From Gelidibacter sp035515035 (GTDB lineage: Bacteria; Bacteroidota; Bacteroidia; Flavobacteriales; Flavobacteriaceae), in assembly GCF_035515035.1 (NCBI RefSeq), contig NZ_DATJCA010000177.1, forward strand, positions 1-64,000: a stretch of 64,000 nt of DNA, written 5' to 3'. Below, in pieces: positions 26,400 to 34,409 of this stretch. Every line of letters begins with the position of its first letter. The stretch's first letter is position 1. Position numbers and translations under genes: made by a program. The notes beneath the pieces were generated by a model. It worked only from the letters and a program-made list of their open reading frames with translations. It did no database searches and had not been told where the DNA came from.

Positions 26400-27494
26400 A
26401 TGATTATCCAAAATGTTATCAATCATCTCGAAGAATTGGCTCCTTTGGCTTATGCTGAAGATTTTGATAATGTTGGCCTATTGGTTGGTGACAAAAACGA
26501 GCCACTCACGGGAGTTTTGATAACTTTAGACACTCTAGAAAGTGTTGTAGATGAAGCCATCACCAACAACTGCAACTTGATTGTCAGTTTTCACCCCATC
26601 ATTTTTAAAGGTTTAAAGAAACTTAATGGTGCCAATTATGTTGAGCGTGCGGTCCTAAAGGCCATCAAACATGATATCGCCATTTACGCCATTCATACGG
26701 CATTGGACAACAGCTTGCAAGGGGTTAATGACATTATATGTAACACCTTAGGCATCAAAAACAAAAAGATACTGCTACCGCAACAAGGTACCATCAAAAA
26801 ACTGACCACTTACGTGCCTCAAAAAGATGCCGATGCATTACGACTAGCCTTATTCCAATCTGGAGCTGGCACCATCGGTAACTATGAAAATTGTAGTTTT
26901 AACACCCAAGGCACTGGAACCTTTAAAGGTAATGAAGCTTCCGATCCGACCGTTGGAGAACGTGGTGAATATCGCCAAGAAGAAGAAACCCAGATTTCCG
27001 TTACCTTCCAGAAGCATTTGGAACGTCAGATTCTCAATGCACTCTTTAAAAGCCATCCCTATGAAGAAGTGGCTTTTGAAATCACCACATTAGACAATTA
27101 CAATCAGCATATTGGCATGGGAATGGTTGGTGAACTTCCAAATGAGATGGAAACAGAAGAGTTTTTACAGTTTGTAAAGCAAAAAATGAGTGCTTCTTGT
27201 ATAAAACATTCGAGATTAACCAAAGATAAAGTGAAGCGAATTGCCGTCCTTGGTGGCTCTGGGAGTTTTGCAATTGGCGCAGCAAAGGCTGCAAAAGCGG
27301 ACGTTTTTATCACTGCAGATTTGAAATACCACGATTTTTTTTCCGCAGAAGATCAAATTATTTTAGCAGATATTGGCCATTATGAAAGTGAACAGTTCAC
27401 AAAATCCTTTTTAGCTAACTATCTCTCAAAAAAAATTACTAATTTTGCAGTCGTTTTATCGAAGATAAACACCAATCCTGTAAAGTATTTATAA
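26400..27494 (+). CDS. Nif3-like dinuclear metal centre hexameric protein
   Basis: The 364-residue protein has the two Nif3 halves with metal-ligand motifs: NVGLLVG and SFHPIIFKG near the N-terminus, AIHTALDN, and ADLKYHDFF plus DIGHYESE at the C-terminus. The middle (about 135-235, containing TYVPQKDADALRLALFQSGAG) is the PII/CutA-like insertion found in longer family members. Annotated relatives are called GTP cyclohydrolase I type 2 homologs, but the biological role is not settled. It is followed three bases later by the coiled-coil protein gene, a widely conserved pairing. Confidence 0.9.
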   Translation: MIIQNVINHLEELAPLAYAEDFDNVGLLVGDKNEPLTGVLITLDTLESVVDEAITNNCNLIVSFHPIIFKGLKKLNGANYVERAVLKAIKHDIAIYAIHTALDNSLQGVNDIICNTLGIKNKKILLPQQGTIKKLTTYVPQKDADALRLALFQSGAGTIGNYENCSFNTQGTGTFKGNEASDPTVGERGEYRQEEETQISVTFQKHLERQILNALFKSHPYEEVAFEITTLDNYNQHIGMGMVGELPNEMETEEFLQFVKQKMSASCIKHSRLTKDKVKRIAVLGGSGSFAIGAAKAAKADVFITADLKYHDFFSAEDQIILADIGHYESEQFTKSFLANYLSKKITNFAVVLSKINTNPVKYL

Positions 27495-27497
27495 ATT

Positions 27498-28280
27498 ATG
27501 GCAAAAAAAGCTGAACTTTCTGTTGAAGACCGATTAAGAGCATTATATGATTTGCAACTTATTGATTCAAGAGTCGACGAAATCAGAAATATTAGAGGTG
27601 AACTTCCTTTAGAAGTAAGAGATTTAGAAGATGAAGTTGAAGGACTTAATACTAGACTTGAAAAATTAAACGGTGGTCTTACCCTGATTGATGATGACAT
27701 CAAATCAAAAAAAAATCTGATTGAAGAGGCAAAAGCTCTGATCAAAAAATATGCTGAACAGCAAAAGAATGTTAGAAATAACAGAGAATTCAATTCAATT
27801 ACCAAAGAAATCGAATATCAAGATTTAGAAATTGAGTTGGCTGAAAAGCACATTAAAGAATTCAAGGCTCAAATTGACCAGAAAAAAGAAATTGTTGCTG
27901 AAACCAAAGAGCGATTGAAAGATCGTCAGGCACATCTAAAGCACAAAAAAAGCGAGTTAAACGCAATTTTGGCCGAAACTGAAAAAGAAGAAGCAGCATT
28001 GATCAAAAAATCACAAGAATACCAAGATACCATTGATCAACGTTTAGTGAATGCTTACCACAGAATTAGAGCTAACGTAAAAAACGGATTAGCTGTAGTG
28101 GCTATTGAAAGAGGTGCTTCTGGCGGATCTTTCTTCACCATTCCACCACAAGTACAAGTTGAGATTGCTTCACGTAAAAAAGTTATTACAGACGAGCACA
28201 GTGGACGTATTTTGGTTGATGCGGAATTAGCCGAAGAACAAAAAGCAAAAATGGAGAAAATGTTTGCTAAATTAAGCTAA
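27498..28280 (+). CDS. Coiled-coil C4-zinc-ribbon family protein with zinc cysteines lost
   Basis: The 260-residue protein has a long antiparallel coiled coil (about 30-190) and a small C-terminal domain. In the broader family this end is a C4 zinc ribbon. Aligned with remembered members, the four Cys positions are occupied by Ser208, Ser211 (GASGGSF), Asp232 and Ser235 (DEHSGR), so zinc binding should be absent. The rest of the ribbon scaffold (IPPQ, GRILV) is intact, so the fold probably persists. It forms an operon with the Nif3-like gene, and a strong terminator follows at 28308. Function unknown, possibly nucleic-acid associated. Confidence 0.83.
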   Translation: MAKKAELSVEDRLRALYDLQLIDSRVDEIRNIRGELPLEVRDLEDEVEGLNTRLEKLNGGLTLIDDDIKSKKNLIEEAKALIKKYAEQQKNVRNNREFNSITKEIEYQDLEIELAEKHIKEFKAQIDQKKEIVAETKERLKDRQAHLKHKKSELNAILAETEKEEAALIKKSQEYQDTIDQRLVNAYHRIRANVKNGLAVVAIERGASGGSFFTIPPQVQVEIASRKKVITDEHSGRILVDAELAEEQKAKMEKMFAKLS

Positions 28281-28307
28281 GCAAAACCTCCTTGATATAA
28301 TGATAAG

Positions 28308-28333
28308 GCCTTTACATTCTGTAAAGGCTTTTT
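28308..28333 (+). terminator. Rho-independent terminator after the Nif3/coiled-coil operon
   Basis: A perfect 9-bp stem GCCTTTACA / TGTAAAGGC (28308-28316 and 28320-28328) with loop TTC is followed directly by TTTTTATTTT. Confidence 0.9.
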
Positions 28334-28406
28334 ATTTTAACACAAGTTTCCTATTTTACATTTTAAGTTTTTATTGGATTCAACGACTATTTATAAAAAC
28401 ACATTT

Positions 28407-29057
28407 ATGAAATCTCTTATAATCTCCTTATCGCTCATCGTTTTATTCAGTTGTGAAAATAAAGCACAAAGTAATCCAAAACAGCTAGCGGTTAAAATAG
28501 CAGAACCTATTGAAGTCCCCCTGAAAGATGGAAAAGCAAAAGCTTATTTTGCGAGTGGCTGTTTCTGGTGTGTCGAAAATATTTATGAGCATGTCAAAGG
28601 CGTTGAAGAAGTCATCAGCGGTTATGCTGGTGGTCATACCAAAAATCCAACTTACGAATCCAGCAATACAGGTAAAACAGGCCATGCAGAAGCCGTGGAA
28701 GTTATTTATGACCCAAATATTGTAAGTTTTGCTACGTTGGTAGATGTATATTTCGGTTCTCAAAATCCAACGCAAGTCAATGGTCAAGGCGGCGATAGAG
28801 GTTCACAATACCGCTCGATCATTTTTTATCAGAACGATGCGCAGAAAAAAATCATAGAACAAAAGAAATCGGCATTGGCAAAAAAACTGAATGCAACCAT
28901 TGCTGCAGAAGTCTATCCGTTTCAAAAATTCTGGATTGCAGAAGATTACCATCAGGATTATGAGAAAAAAAACCCTAATAACCCTTATATCCAAAATGTG
29001 TCCATCCCAAGATATGAGCGTTTTAAAGCGAAGTTTCCAGAGTTGATTAAAGATTAA
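28407..29057 (+). CDS. msrA: Peptide-methionine (S)-S-oxide reductase MsrA, lipoprotein form
   Basis: The 216-residue protein starts at ATG 28407 and begins with a lipoprotein signal (KSLIISLSLIVLFSCEN, lipidated Cys about 16), placing the enzyme in the periplasm or outer membrane. The MsrA domain follows from about residue 44 with the catalytic GCFWC motif, GYAGGH, GQGGDRGSQYRS and the C-terminal EDYHQDY region. It reduces the S-epimer of methionine sulfoxide. An in-frame TTG 33 bases upstream would spoil the signal peptide and is rejected. Confidence 0.93.
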   Translation: MKSLIISLSLIVLFSCENKAQSNPKQLAVKIAEPIEVPLKDGKAKAYFASGCFWCVENIYEHVKGVEEVISGYAGGHTKNPTYESSNTGKTGHAEAVEVIYDPNIVSFATLVDVYFGSQNPTQVNGQGGDRGSQYRSIIFYQNDAQKKIIEQKKSALAKKLNATIAAEVYPFQKFWIAEDYHQDYEKKNPNNPYIQNVSIPRYERFKAKFPELIKD

Positions 29058-29069
29058 AAATAGCACCCC

Positions 29070-29088
29070 AAACCTGTCAGGTTTTTTT
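29070..29088 (+). terminator. AAACCT-GTC-AGGTTT hairpin with T-tract, msrA terminator
   Basis: The 6-bp stem plus TTTTT lies 13 bases after the msrA stop and reaches the stop codon of the convergent methyltransferase gene. The same AAACCTGTCAGGTTT palindrome occurs at 33841-33855, so it also belongs to a dispersed repeat family. Confidence 0.6.
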
Positions 29089-29890
29089 ACGAGATCTTAG
29101 TCGCTTTCAATGTAAAAACCAATGGATAAAGTCGATCCTGAGTAGCATACATTCCAGAAGAGGTTTTTTTTAAATCTGGCAAGACATTATACGGACTTTC
29201 GTCATGCTCTTTCAAGTAGTCAATATGCAGTCCGGCATCGGATAACGCGGAAACCACTTCGCCCAAACCATGGTTCCACCCATATTCCTTACTGATCATT
29301 TTTGACTTGGTATCGGCATACGTGCCTTCATATTCCTCGTAAATAACCTCATCTTGCATATATCCATACTTCATTTTGGGCTTACCATCCAAGTAATCAA
29401 ACATCCAAACAATCGGATGAAATTCTGCCATAAAAAAAGAACCACCTTGGTTTAAACGCTCTGCGATCATCTGTCCCCAAGGCTTTAAATCGGGCAGCCA
29501 ACCTATCACGCCATAACTGGTGAAAACAATATCAAAAGTTTCAGAGACCACCTTAGAAGTGTCCAGTACATTGCAACAGACAAACTGGGCATCCAACTTT
29601 AGTTCATCGTTTAATTGCTGAGCCAAAGCAATCCCTTCATCACTAATATCAACCCCTACGCACTTGGCTCCCATCCTACTCCAACTCAAGGTGTCCTGAC
29701 CAAAATGACATTGTAAATGCAATAGACTTTTTCCATTTACATTGTCAAGAGCTGCTAATTCATAAGGCATCAGTGACGATTTTCCATATTTGAAAGCGTT
29801 CAGATCATACATCTCACTTTCTGAATGCGCCTTCACCTTGTGGTTCCAAGTCGCTTTATTTATTTCAAAATAGCGGTCATTTCGTTCCAT
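29087..29890 (-). CDS. Class I SAM-dependent methyltransferase
   Basis: The 267-residue protein starts at ATG 29890 (MERNDRYFEINKATWNHK). SAM-binding motif I is LLHLQCHFGQDTLSWSRMG, motif II is CVGVDISDEGI, and FDIVFTSYGVIGWLPDL is the motif IV region. The HFGQDT form is typical of a Bacteroidota small-molecule methyltransferase group. The substrate is unknown. The frame stays open upstream to about 30214, but that extension lies across the divergent lipoprotein gene and lacks family sequence, so it is not included. Convergent with msrA. Confidence 0.88.
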   Translation of the reverse strand: MERNDRYFEINKATWNHKVKAHSESEMYDLNAFKYGKSSLMPYELAALDNVNGKSLLHLQCHFGQDTLSWSRMGAKCVGVDISDEGIALAQQLNDELKLDAQFVCCNVLDTSKVVSETFDIVFTSYGVIGWLPDLKPWGQMIAERLNQGGSFFMAEFHPIVWMFDYLDGKPKMKYGYMQDEVIYEEYEGTYADTKSKMISKEYGWNHGLGEVVSALSDAGLHIDYLKEHDESPYNVLPDLKKTSSGMYATQDRLYPLVFTLKATKIS

Positions 29891-29960
29891 AAGGTCTGAT
29901 TTAGAATCTAAAATTAAAACATCTGAAGCATTCTTCCGTATCTTTATAAAAAGAATTAAA

Positions 29961-30626
29961 ATGAAAAGAACTCTGATAATAGTCGCTGTATTCGCTTTTA
30001 TGTTTTCCTGTAAACAAAATGAAGAAACAAAAGCAATCGAAAAAGATGGGTCTATAGCCGAAAAAATAGCAAATGCCAATGGTATTGAAAACTGGAAAAA
30101 TGTTTCCGAATTGCAATTTACGTTCAACGTAGATAAAGACACCACGCATTTTGAACGTTCTTGGGCCTGGCATCCAAAAACAGAGGATGTCATGATGGTT
30201 TCAGGCAAAGACACTGTAGCCTACAATCGAAAAGCTGTGGACAGTCTTTCGATGAATGCGGATAAGGCGTTTATTAACGATAAATATTGGCTCTTAGCAC
30301 CTTTTCAATTGGTTTGGGATACTTCTGCCACGATTTCTGAAACGTCAAATGCTGAGGCGCCTATCAGTAAGGCACAACTAAATAAAATTACCATTACCTA
30401 TCCCAATGAAGGCGGCTATACCCCAGGGGATGCTTATGATCTTTATTATGGAGATGATTTCCTGATCAAAGAATGGATCTATAGAAAAGGAAATTCAAAA
30501 GAACCTTCCATGATGACAAGTTGGGAAGATTATGAAGATTTTGACGGCGTTAAAATTGCCAAGACCCACAAACGACCAAACGAGAATTGGACGCTACATT
30601 TCACCAATATCAAAGTGGTCCAATGA
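29961..30626 (+). CDS. Uncharacterised Bacteroidota lipoprotein
   Basis: The 221-residue protein has a lipoprotein signal (MKRTLIIVAVFAFMFSCKQ, lipidated Cys at about 17). The body is a single beta-rich domain with a conserved-looking GIENWKNVSELQFTF start, then SWAWHPKTEDVMM, DKYWLLAPF and DDFLIKEW, reminiscent of LolA/LolB-type beta folds and possibly of the DUF6503 group; this is from memory. Predicted periplasmic or outer-membrane. A TATCTTTA -7-like box lies at about 29938-29945. It is divergent from the methyltransferase gene. Confidence 0.7.
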   Translation: MKRTLIIVAVFAFMFSCKQNEETKAIEKDGSIAEKIANANGIENWKNVSELQFTFNVDKDTTHFERSWAWHPKTEDVMMVSGKDTVAYNRKAVDSLSMNADKAFINDKYWLLAPFQLVWDTSATISETSNAEAPISKAQLNKITITYPNEGGYTPGDAYDLYYGDDFLIKEWIYRKGNSKEPSMMTSWEDYEDFDGVKIAKTHKRPNENWTLHFTNIKVVQ

Positions 30627-30737
30627 ACATTTGTTAAAGGAGCGTTAAAATAATCATACCATAATCCAAACTATTGCCATAGGACGTATATAAAATATAT
30701 CGCACGAATATTCCGCAGTATGCGTCACTATATATTC

Positions 30738-30777
30738 AAAGAGCTTCCACTACAAAAGTTGAAGCTCTTTTTTTTTT
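30738..30777 (+). terminator. Rho-independent terminator
   Basis: The 10-bp stem AAAGAGCTTC / GAAGCTCTTT (30738-30747 and 30761-30770) encloses a 13-base loop and is followed by seven more T residues. It separates the lipoprotein gene from the kynurenine cluster. Confidence 0.85.
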
Positions 30778-30992
30778 AGTGATACTACGTTTTCAAAAGT
30801 CTTTTGACGTGTGGGAAATTTCCAACTGAACGAACCCCACTTTTTAACAGGACAGTAGGATTCACAACACCTTTCCAAATTAAGTCAATTTTAGCTGAAC
30901 CAATTTTAGCGTAATGGGAAAAATTGTGCTGAAATGTTCAATCGCACATCAAACTCTCTCTTTTCTGCCCTTCATCCTAAACTTTTAATTCT

Positions 30993-31000
30993 TATTTTTG
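30993..31000 (+). promoter_or_regulatory. Bacteroidota -7 box TATTTTTG of the kynurenine cluster
   Basis: A perfect TAnnTTTG match lies just ahead of kynU. Its last three bases form an in-frame TTG that could be mistaken for the start codon; if this is the promoter, translation must start further on, for which TTG at 31025 fits. Confidence 0.5.
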
Positions 31001-31024
31001 TGTGAAACCGAAAATCAATTCACC

Positions 31025-32293
31025 TTGTCAAACTATCAATTAGGATCAGAATACGCCAAACAACAAGATCAAAATGATGCTTTGGCATCTTACAGAAATC
31101 GATTCCATATTCCAAAGGACAAACACGGTAAGGAGGTGATTTATATGACCGGAAATTCTCTTGGACTTCAGCCAAAAGCTACAAAAGACTATATCCATCA
31201 GGAATTGGAGGACTGGGCCAATTTAGGTGTTGAAGGCCATACGGATGCCAAACATCCTTGGTTGCATTATCACGAGTTCTTGACGGAAAGCATGGCCAAA
31301 GTAGTGGGTGCAAAACCCATTGAAGTGGTAGTCATGAATACTTTGACCGCCAATCTCCATTTGATGATGGTCTCCTTTTATAAACCCACTCCAAAACGCT
31401 ATAAAATTCTCATTGAAGCTGATGCATTTCCTTCTGACAAATACGCCGTAGAATCGCAATTACGCCATCATGGTTTTGATCCGAAAGATGGATTGGTGCT
31501 GTGGAAAGCCAGAAAGGGTGAAGAATTGGTAAATTATGACGATTTAGAAACAATTCTGGAAGCGCAAGGAAATGAGATCGCTTTGATAATGATTGGCGGC
31601 GTCAATTATTATACGGGGCAGTTTTTCGACTTTAAACGCATTACGCAACTAGGGCATAAATACGGATGCATGGTTGGTTTTGACTGTGCCCATGGTGCTG
31701 GAAATGTTAAATTAGACCTTCACGCTTCGGGAGCTGATTTTGCGGTGTGGTGCACCTATAAATACTTAAATTCCGGACCAGGAAGTTTAGGTGGCTGTTT
31801 TGTACATGAACGCCATGCGCACAATAAAGATCTCAATCGGTTTGCCGGTTGGTGGAGCCACAATAAAGAAACGCGTTTTAAAATGCGTGATGAGTTTGAC
31901 CAACTTCCCGGTGCGGAAGGCTGGCAATTGAGCAATCCGCCCATCTTATCCATGGCTGCAATTAGAGCCTCCTTGGATATGTTTGAAGAAGTTGGCATGG
32001 AAAAATTGATCAAAAAATCAAAACATCTTACAGGCTATTTTGAGTATTTAATTAACCAACTCAATAATAAAGACATTAAAATCATCACCCCTTCAAATCA
32101 GCAAGAACGCGGATGCCAACTCTCCATTCAAGTGAAAAATGCTGATAAAAAATTACACTATCAGCTAACCGAAGCTGGCGTGATCAGTGATTGGCGGGAA
32201 CCTGATGTGATACGTTGTGCACCAGTGCCGTTGTATAATTCGTATCAGGATGTCTATGAATTAGTGGAGAAGTTAAAAGAGATATTAAAATAA
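31025..32293 (+). CDS. kynU: Kynureninase
   Basis: This PLP enzyme cleaves kynurenine or 3-hydroxykynurenine to anthranilate or 3-hydroxyanthranilate plus alanine. Family segments include GNSLGLQPKATK, DWANLGVEGH, EADAFPSDKYAVESQ, FDCAHGAGN and CTYKYLNSGPG with the PLP Lys at 246. There is no nearby ATG. TTG at 31025 (MSNYQLGSEYAK) is preferred because it matches the usual N-terminus and lies downstream of the TATTTTTG promoter box; an in-frame TTG at 30998 overlaps that box. It is first in the seven-gene catabolic cluster, 72 bases before kmo. Confidence 0.93.
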   Translation: MSNYQLGSEYAKQQDQNDALASYRNRFHIPKDKHGKEVIYMTGNSLGLQPKATKDYIHQELEDWANLGVEGHTDAKHPWLHYHEFLTESMAKVVGAKPIEVVVMNTLTANLHLMMVSFYKPTPKRYKILIEADAFPSDKYAVESQLRHHGFDPKDGLVLWKARKGEELVNYDDLETILEAQGNEIALIMIGGVNYYTGQFFDFKRITQLGHKYGCMVGFDCAHGAGNVKLDLHASGADFAVWCTYKYLNSGPGSLGGCFVHERHAHNKDLNRFAGWWSHNKETRFKMRDEFDQLPGAEGWQLSNPPILSMAAIRASLDMFEEVGMEKLIKKSKHLTGYFEYLINQLNNKDIKIITPSNQQERGCQLSIQVKNADKKLHYQLTEAGVISDWREPDVIRCAPVPLYNSYQDVYELVEKLKEILK

Positions 32294-32365
32294 CTGCAAG
32301 GTTTCCCATAACCTTGTAGGTTTTATAATAAGATTAATAAGATTCCCGCCTTCGGGGAAAGTAGC

Positions 32366-33769
32366 ATGAATAAAAAACAAAACATACTCATCATCGGCGC
32401 AGGTCTTTGCGGAAGCTTACTCGCTTTACGCTTGGGCCAACGCGGCTATAACGTTTCGCTCTACGAAATGCGTCCAGATATACGTACAGCCAATATTAGC
32501 GCAGGCCGTTCCATCAATTTAGCTCTTTCTGACAGAGGCATTAAAGCCATGGAACTCGTTGGGATTGAAGATAAAGTCAAAGAGCTTTGCATTCCTATGA
32601 ATGGTCGTATGTTACATGATATTGATGGTAATATGGTCATGGCACCTTACAGCGGACGTGACCATGAATATATAAATTCTATTTCCCGAGGTCTTTTAAA
32701 CGGATTATTGTTGGATGAAGCTGAAAAGCACGACAACGTCACAATTTATTTCAACAAAAAATGCAAATCGGTTGATTTCGAAAATACTACGGCTTTATTT
32801 AAAGATTCTGAAACCAATACCGAATTTGTAGAGGATGCTGATGTTATTATCGCCACGGATGGTGCTGGCTCGGCCTTGAGAAAAAGTTATTTTTTAGGTA
32901 AAAAGTTTCTATTTAGCTTTTCGCAGGATTGGCTGTCACATGGCTATAAAGAATTAAGTTTTCATCCTACAGAAAATGGGGGATTTAAAACCTATAAAAA
33001 CGCCTTGCATATTTGGGGACGTGATAGTTTTATGCTGATTGCCCTACCAAATTTGGACGGCAGTTTTACGGTGACCTTATTTTTAAGTTATGAGGATGGG
33101 GAATACAATTTCGGAAATTTGACTACGGAAGAAAAAGTAATAGAATTTTTCCAAAAGTATTTCAAAGATGCCTTGGAACTGATGCCCAACCTCATAGAAG
33201 ACTTCTTCACCAATCCCACATCACCATTAGGAACTGTAAAATGTTCGCCTTGGCATTATAAGGGCAACACCCTTTTAATGGGAGATGCCGCTCACGCCAT
33301 TGTACCATTTTATGGACAAGGAATGAATGCTTCTTTTGAAGATGTGTCCGTATTTGACAAAGTTTTGGATGAAGGCCATAAAGACTGGGAGACCATATTC
33401 AAAACGTATGAGAAGAACCGAAAAAGAGACACAGATGCCATTGCAGATTTAGCAATCGACAATTTCCATGAAATGAAAGGCCATGTCAACAATGCCATCT
33501 TTCGGGAAAAGCGTAACTTGGAAATGGCATTGGAAAAGAACTTTCCAAATGACTATTCTTCAAAATATTCTTTGGTTACCTTTAATGAGGACATCAGCTA
33601 TTACGAAGCGATGTTGAGAGGTCGCGCTCAGGACAAAGCGATTCTGAATATGTTGGCGGATAAGAAAATAGACCTCAACGACGATTTAAAAACGAATTTA
33701 GAAAAAGTAATAGCCGCCACAGAAGAAATTTTGGATAACGACCGGGTGGCGAAGGATTTTAAACATTAA
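32366..33769 (+). CDS. kmo: Kynurenine 3-monooxygenase
   Basis: This flavin monooxygenase hydroxylates kynurenine to 3-hydroxykynurenine with NADPH and O2. The 467-residue protein has the FAD dinucleotide fold IGAGLCGSLLALRLGQRG near the N-terminus, the SAGRSINLALSDRGI region, DVIIATDGAGSALR (DG motif) and MGDAAHAIVPFYGQGMN (second FAD motif), all typical of KMO. Placed between kynU and a RidA gene, it routes kynurenine through the 3-hydroxyanthranilate branch. The short gap before it contains a partial palindrome (ATTCCCGCCTTCGGGG, 32342-32357). Confidence 0.95.
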   Translation: MNKKQNILIIGAGLCGSLLALRLGQRGYNVSLYEMRPDIRTANISAGRSINLALSDRGIKAMELVGIEDKVKELCIPMNGRMLHDIDGNMVMAPYSGRDHEYINSISRGLLNGLLLDEAEKHDNVTIYFNKKCKSVDFENTTALFKDSETNTEFVEDADVIIATDGAGSALRKSYFLGKKFLFSFSQDWLSHGYKELSFHPTENGGFKTYKNALHIWGRDSFMLIALPNLDGSFTVTLFLSYEDGEYNFGNLTTEEKVIEFFQKYFKDALELMPNLIEDFFTNPTSPLGTVKCSPWHYKGNTLLMGDAAHAIVPFYGQGMNASFEDVSVFDKVLDEGHKDWETIFKTYEKNRKRDTDAIADLAIDNFHEMKGHVNNAIFREKRNLEMALEKNFPNDYSSKYSLVTFNEDISYYEAMLRGRAQDKAILNMLADKKIDLNDDLKTNLEKVIAATEEILDNDRVAKDFKH

Positions 33770-33840
33770 TAAATTCCTTCTCTTTTTTCAAGGGAAGGTG
33801 GATTTGTCCCAAAAATACTGGACAAAGATGGAAGGGTTTA

Positions 33841-33855
33841 AAACCTGTCAGGTTT
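33841..33855. repeat. AAACCTGTCAGGTTT palindrome
   Basis: A 6-bp inverted repeat with a 3-base centre, identical to the one at 29070-29084. It lies between kmo and the RidA-family gene and directly follows another repeat relic at about 33773-33808. Confidence 0.6.
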
Positions 33856-33871
33856 AATAAAAGATAAATTT

Positions 33872-34306
33872 ATGATTAAAGAAAATAATGAGGTTCCTGC
33901 CTCCGCAGGAACGGGGGTAAAACCAAGAGGCACTTATCCCCTCACCAGACGTGCTGGCGATTTTATATATGTTTCAGGTACCAGTTCAAGGCGCGCTGAC
34001 AATTCAATTGCTGGCGTGGACATTCTTGACAATATGGGCACTAAACACTTAAATGCGGAAGTTCAAACCCGTGAGGTGATTAAAAATATTGAAAAAAATC
34101 TCATAAAGGAAGGTGCTACCCTTAAAGACGTGGTGGATGTGACTTCCTTTTTGGTAAATATGAATGATTTTGCAGGTTATAATAAAGCTTACGCAGAATT
34201 CTTTGATCAAGAAACTGGACCAACCAGAACCACCGTGGCCGTGCATCAATTGCCAAATCCTGATTTGGTGGTTGAAATTAAAGTGGTCGCATACAAAAAA
34301 CAGTAA
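33872..34306 (+). CDS. RidA family protein, probable 2-aminomuconate deaminase
   Basis: The 144-residue protein is a YjgF/YER057c/UK114 (RidA) family member: RAGDFIYVSGTSSRR, a GPTRTTVAV segment with the conserved Arg, and PNPDLVVEIKVVAY with the conserved Glu. In the kynurenine and 2-nitrobenzoate or 2-aminophenol pathways, 2-aminomuconate deaminase belongs to this family. Here the gene sits beside the semialdehyde dehydrogenase that makes 2-aminomuconate, so that role is inferred. Residues 6-14 (NEVPASAGT) are encoded by a palindromic repeat (33893-33912) lying just ahead of the conserved domain. Confidence 0.85.
   Translation: MIKENNEVPASAGTGVKPRGTYPLTRRAGDFIYVSGTSSRRADNSIAGVDILDNMGTKHLNAEVQTREVIKNIEKNLIKEGATLKDVVDVTSFLVNMNDFAGYNKAYAEFFDQETGPTRTTVAVHQLPNPDLVVEIKVVAYKKQ
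33893..33912. repeat. TTCCTGC-N4-GCAGGAA palindrome inside the RidA-family gene
   Basis: A perfect 8-bp inverted repeat GTTCCTGC / GCAGGAAC with loop CTCC is read in frame near the N-terminus of the RidA-family protein. Relatives of the same repeat occur at 34437, 35893, 55603 and 60164. Confidence 0.8.
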
Positions 34307-34312
34307 ATCAGA

Positions 34313-34375
34313 AAACCTCTCAGGTTTTTACTTGTCCGCCGAAATGTCAGTGTAGGAGGAAAATCTGAGAGGTTT
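34313..34375. repeat. Long inverted repeat between the RidA and dehydrogenase genes
   Basis: Perfect 11-base arms AAACCTCTCAG (34313-34323) and CTGAGAGGTTT (34365-34375) enclose 41 bases. The arms resemble the AAACCTGTCAGGTTT palindromes at 29070 and 33841. The structure starts seven bases after the RidA-family stop and could form a hairpin in the intercistronic RNA. Confidence 0.7.
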
Positions 34376-34409
34376 CGGAGGAGAGATTCTCTTAAAATAT
34401 CGTGAATTA

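Larger units (their letters stand above)
30627..31024. other. Intergenic region with a strong terminator and the kynU promoter
   Basis: This gap of 398 bases has no supported protein gene. It contains a strong hairpin terminator at 30738-30777 that lies 110 bases past the preceding stop, a duplicated CAATTTTAGC motif around 30888-30912, and the kynU -7 box. The distance between the stop and the terminator leaves room for a structured 3' UTR or a small RNA at about 30650-30777. Confidence 0.5.

Noticed and set aside
29891..30214. N-terminal extension of the methyltransferase frame
   Set aside because: It runs antisense through the coding start of the lipoprotein gene at 29961 and has no methyltransferase sequence; MERNDRYF at 29890 is the natural start.
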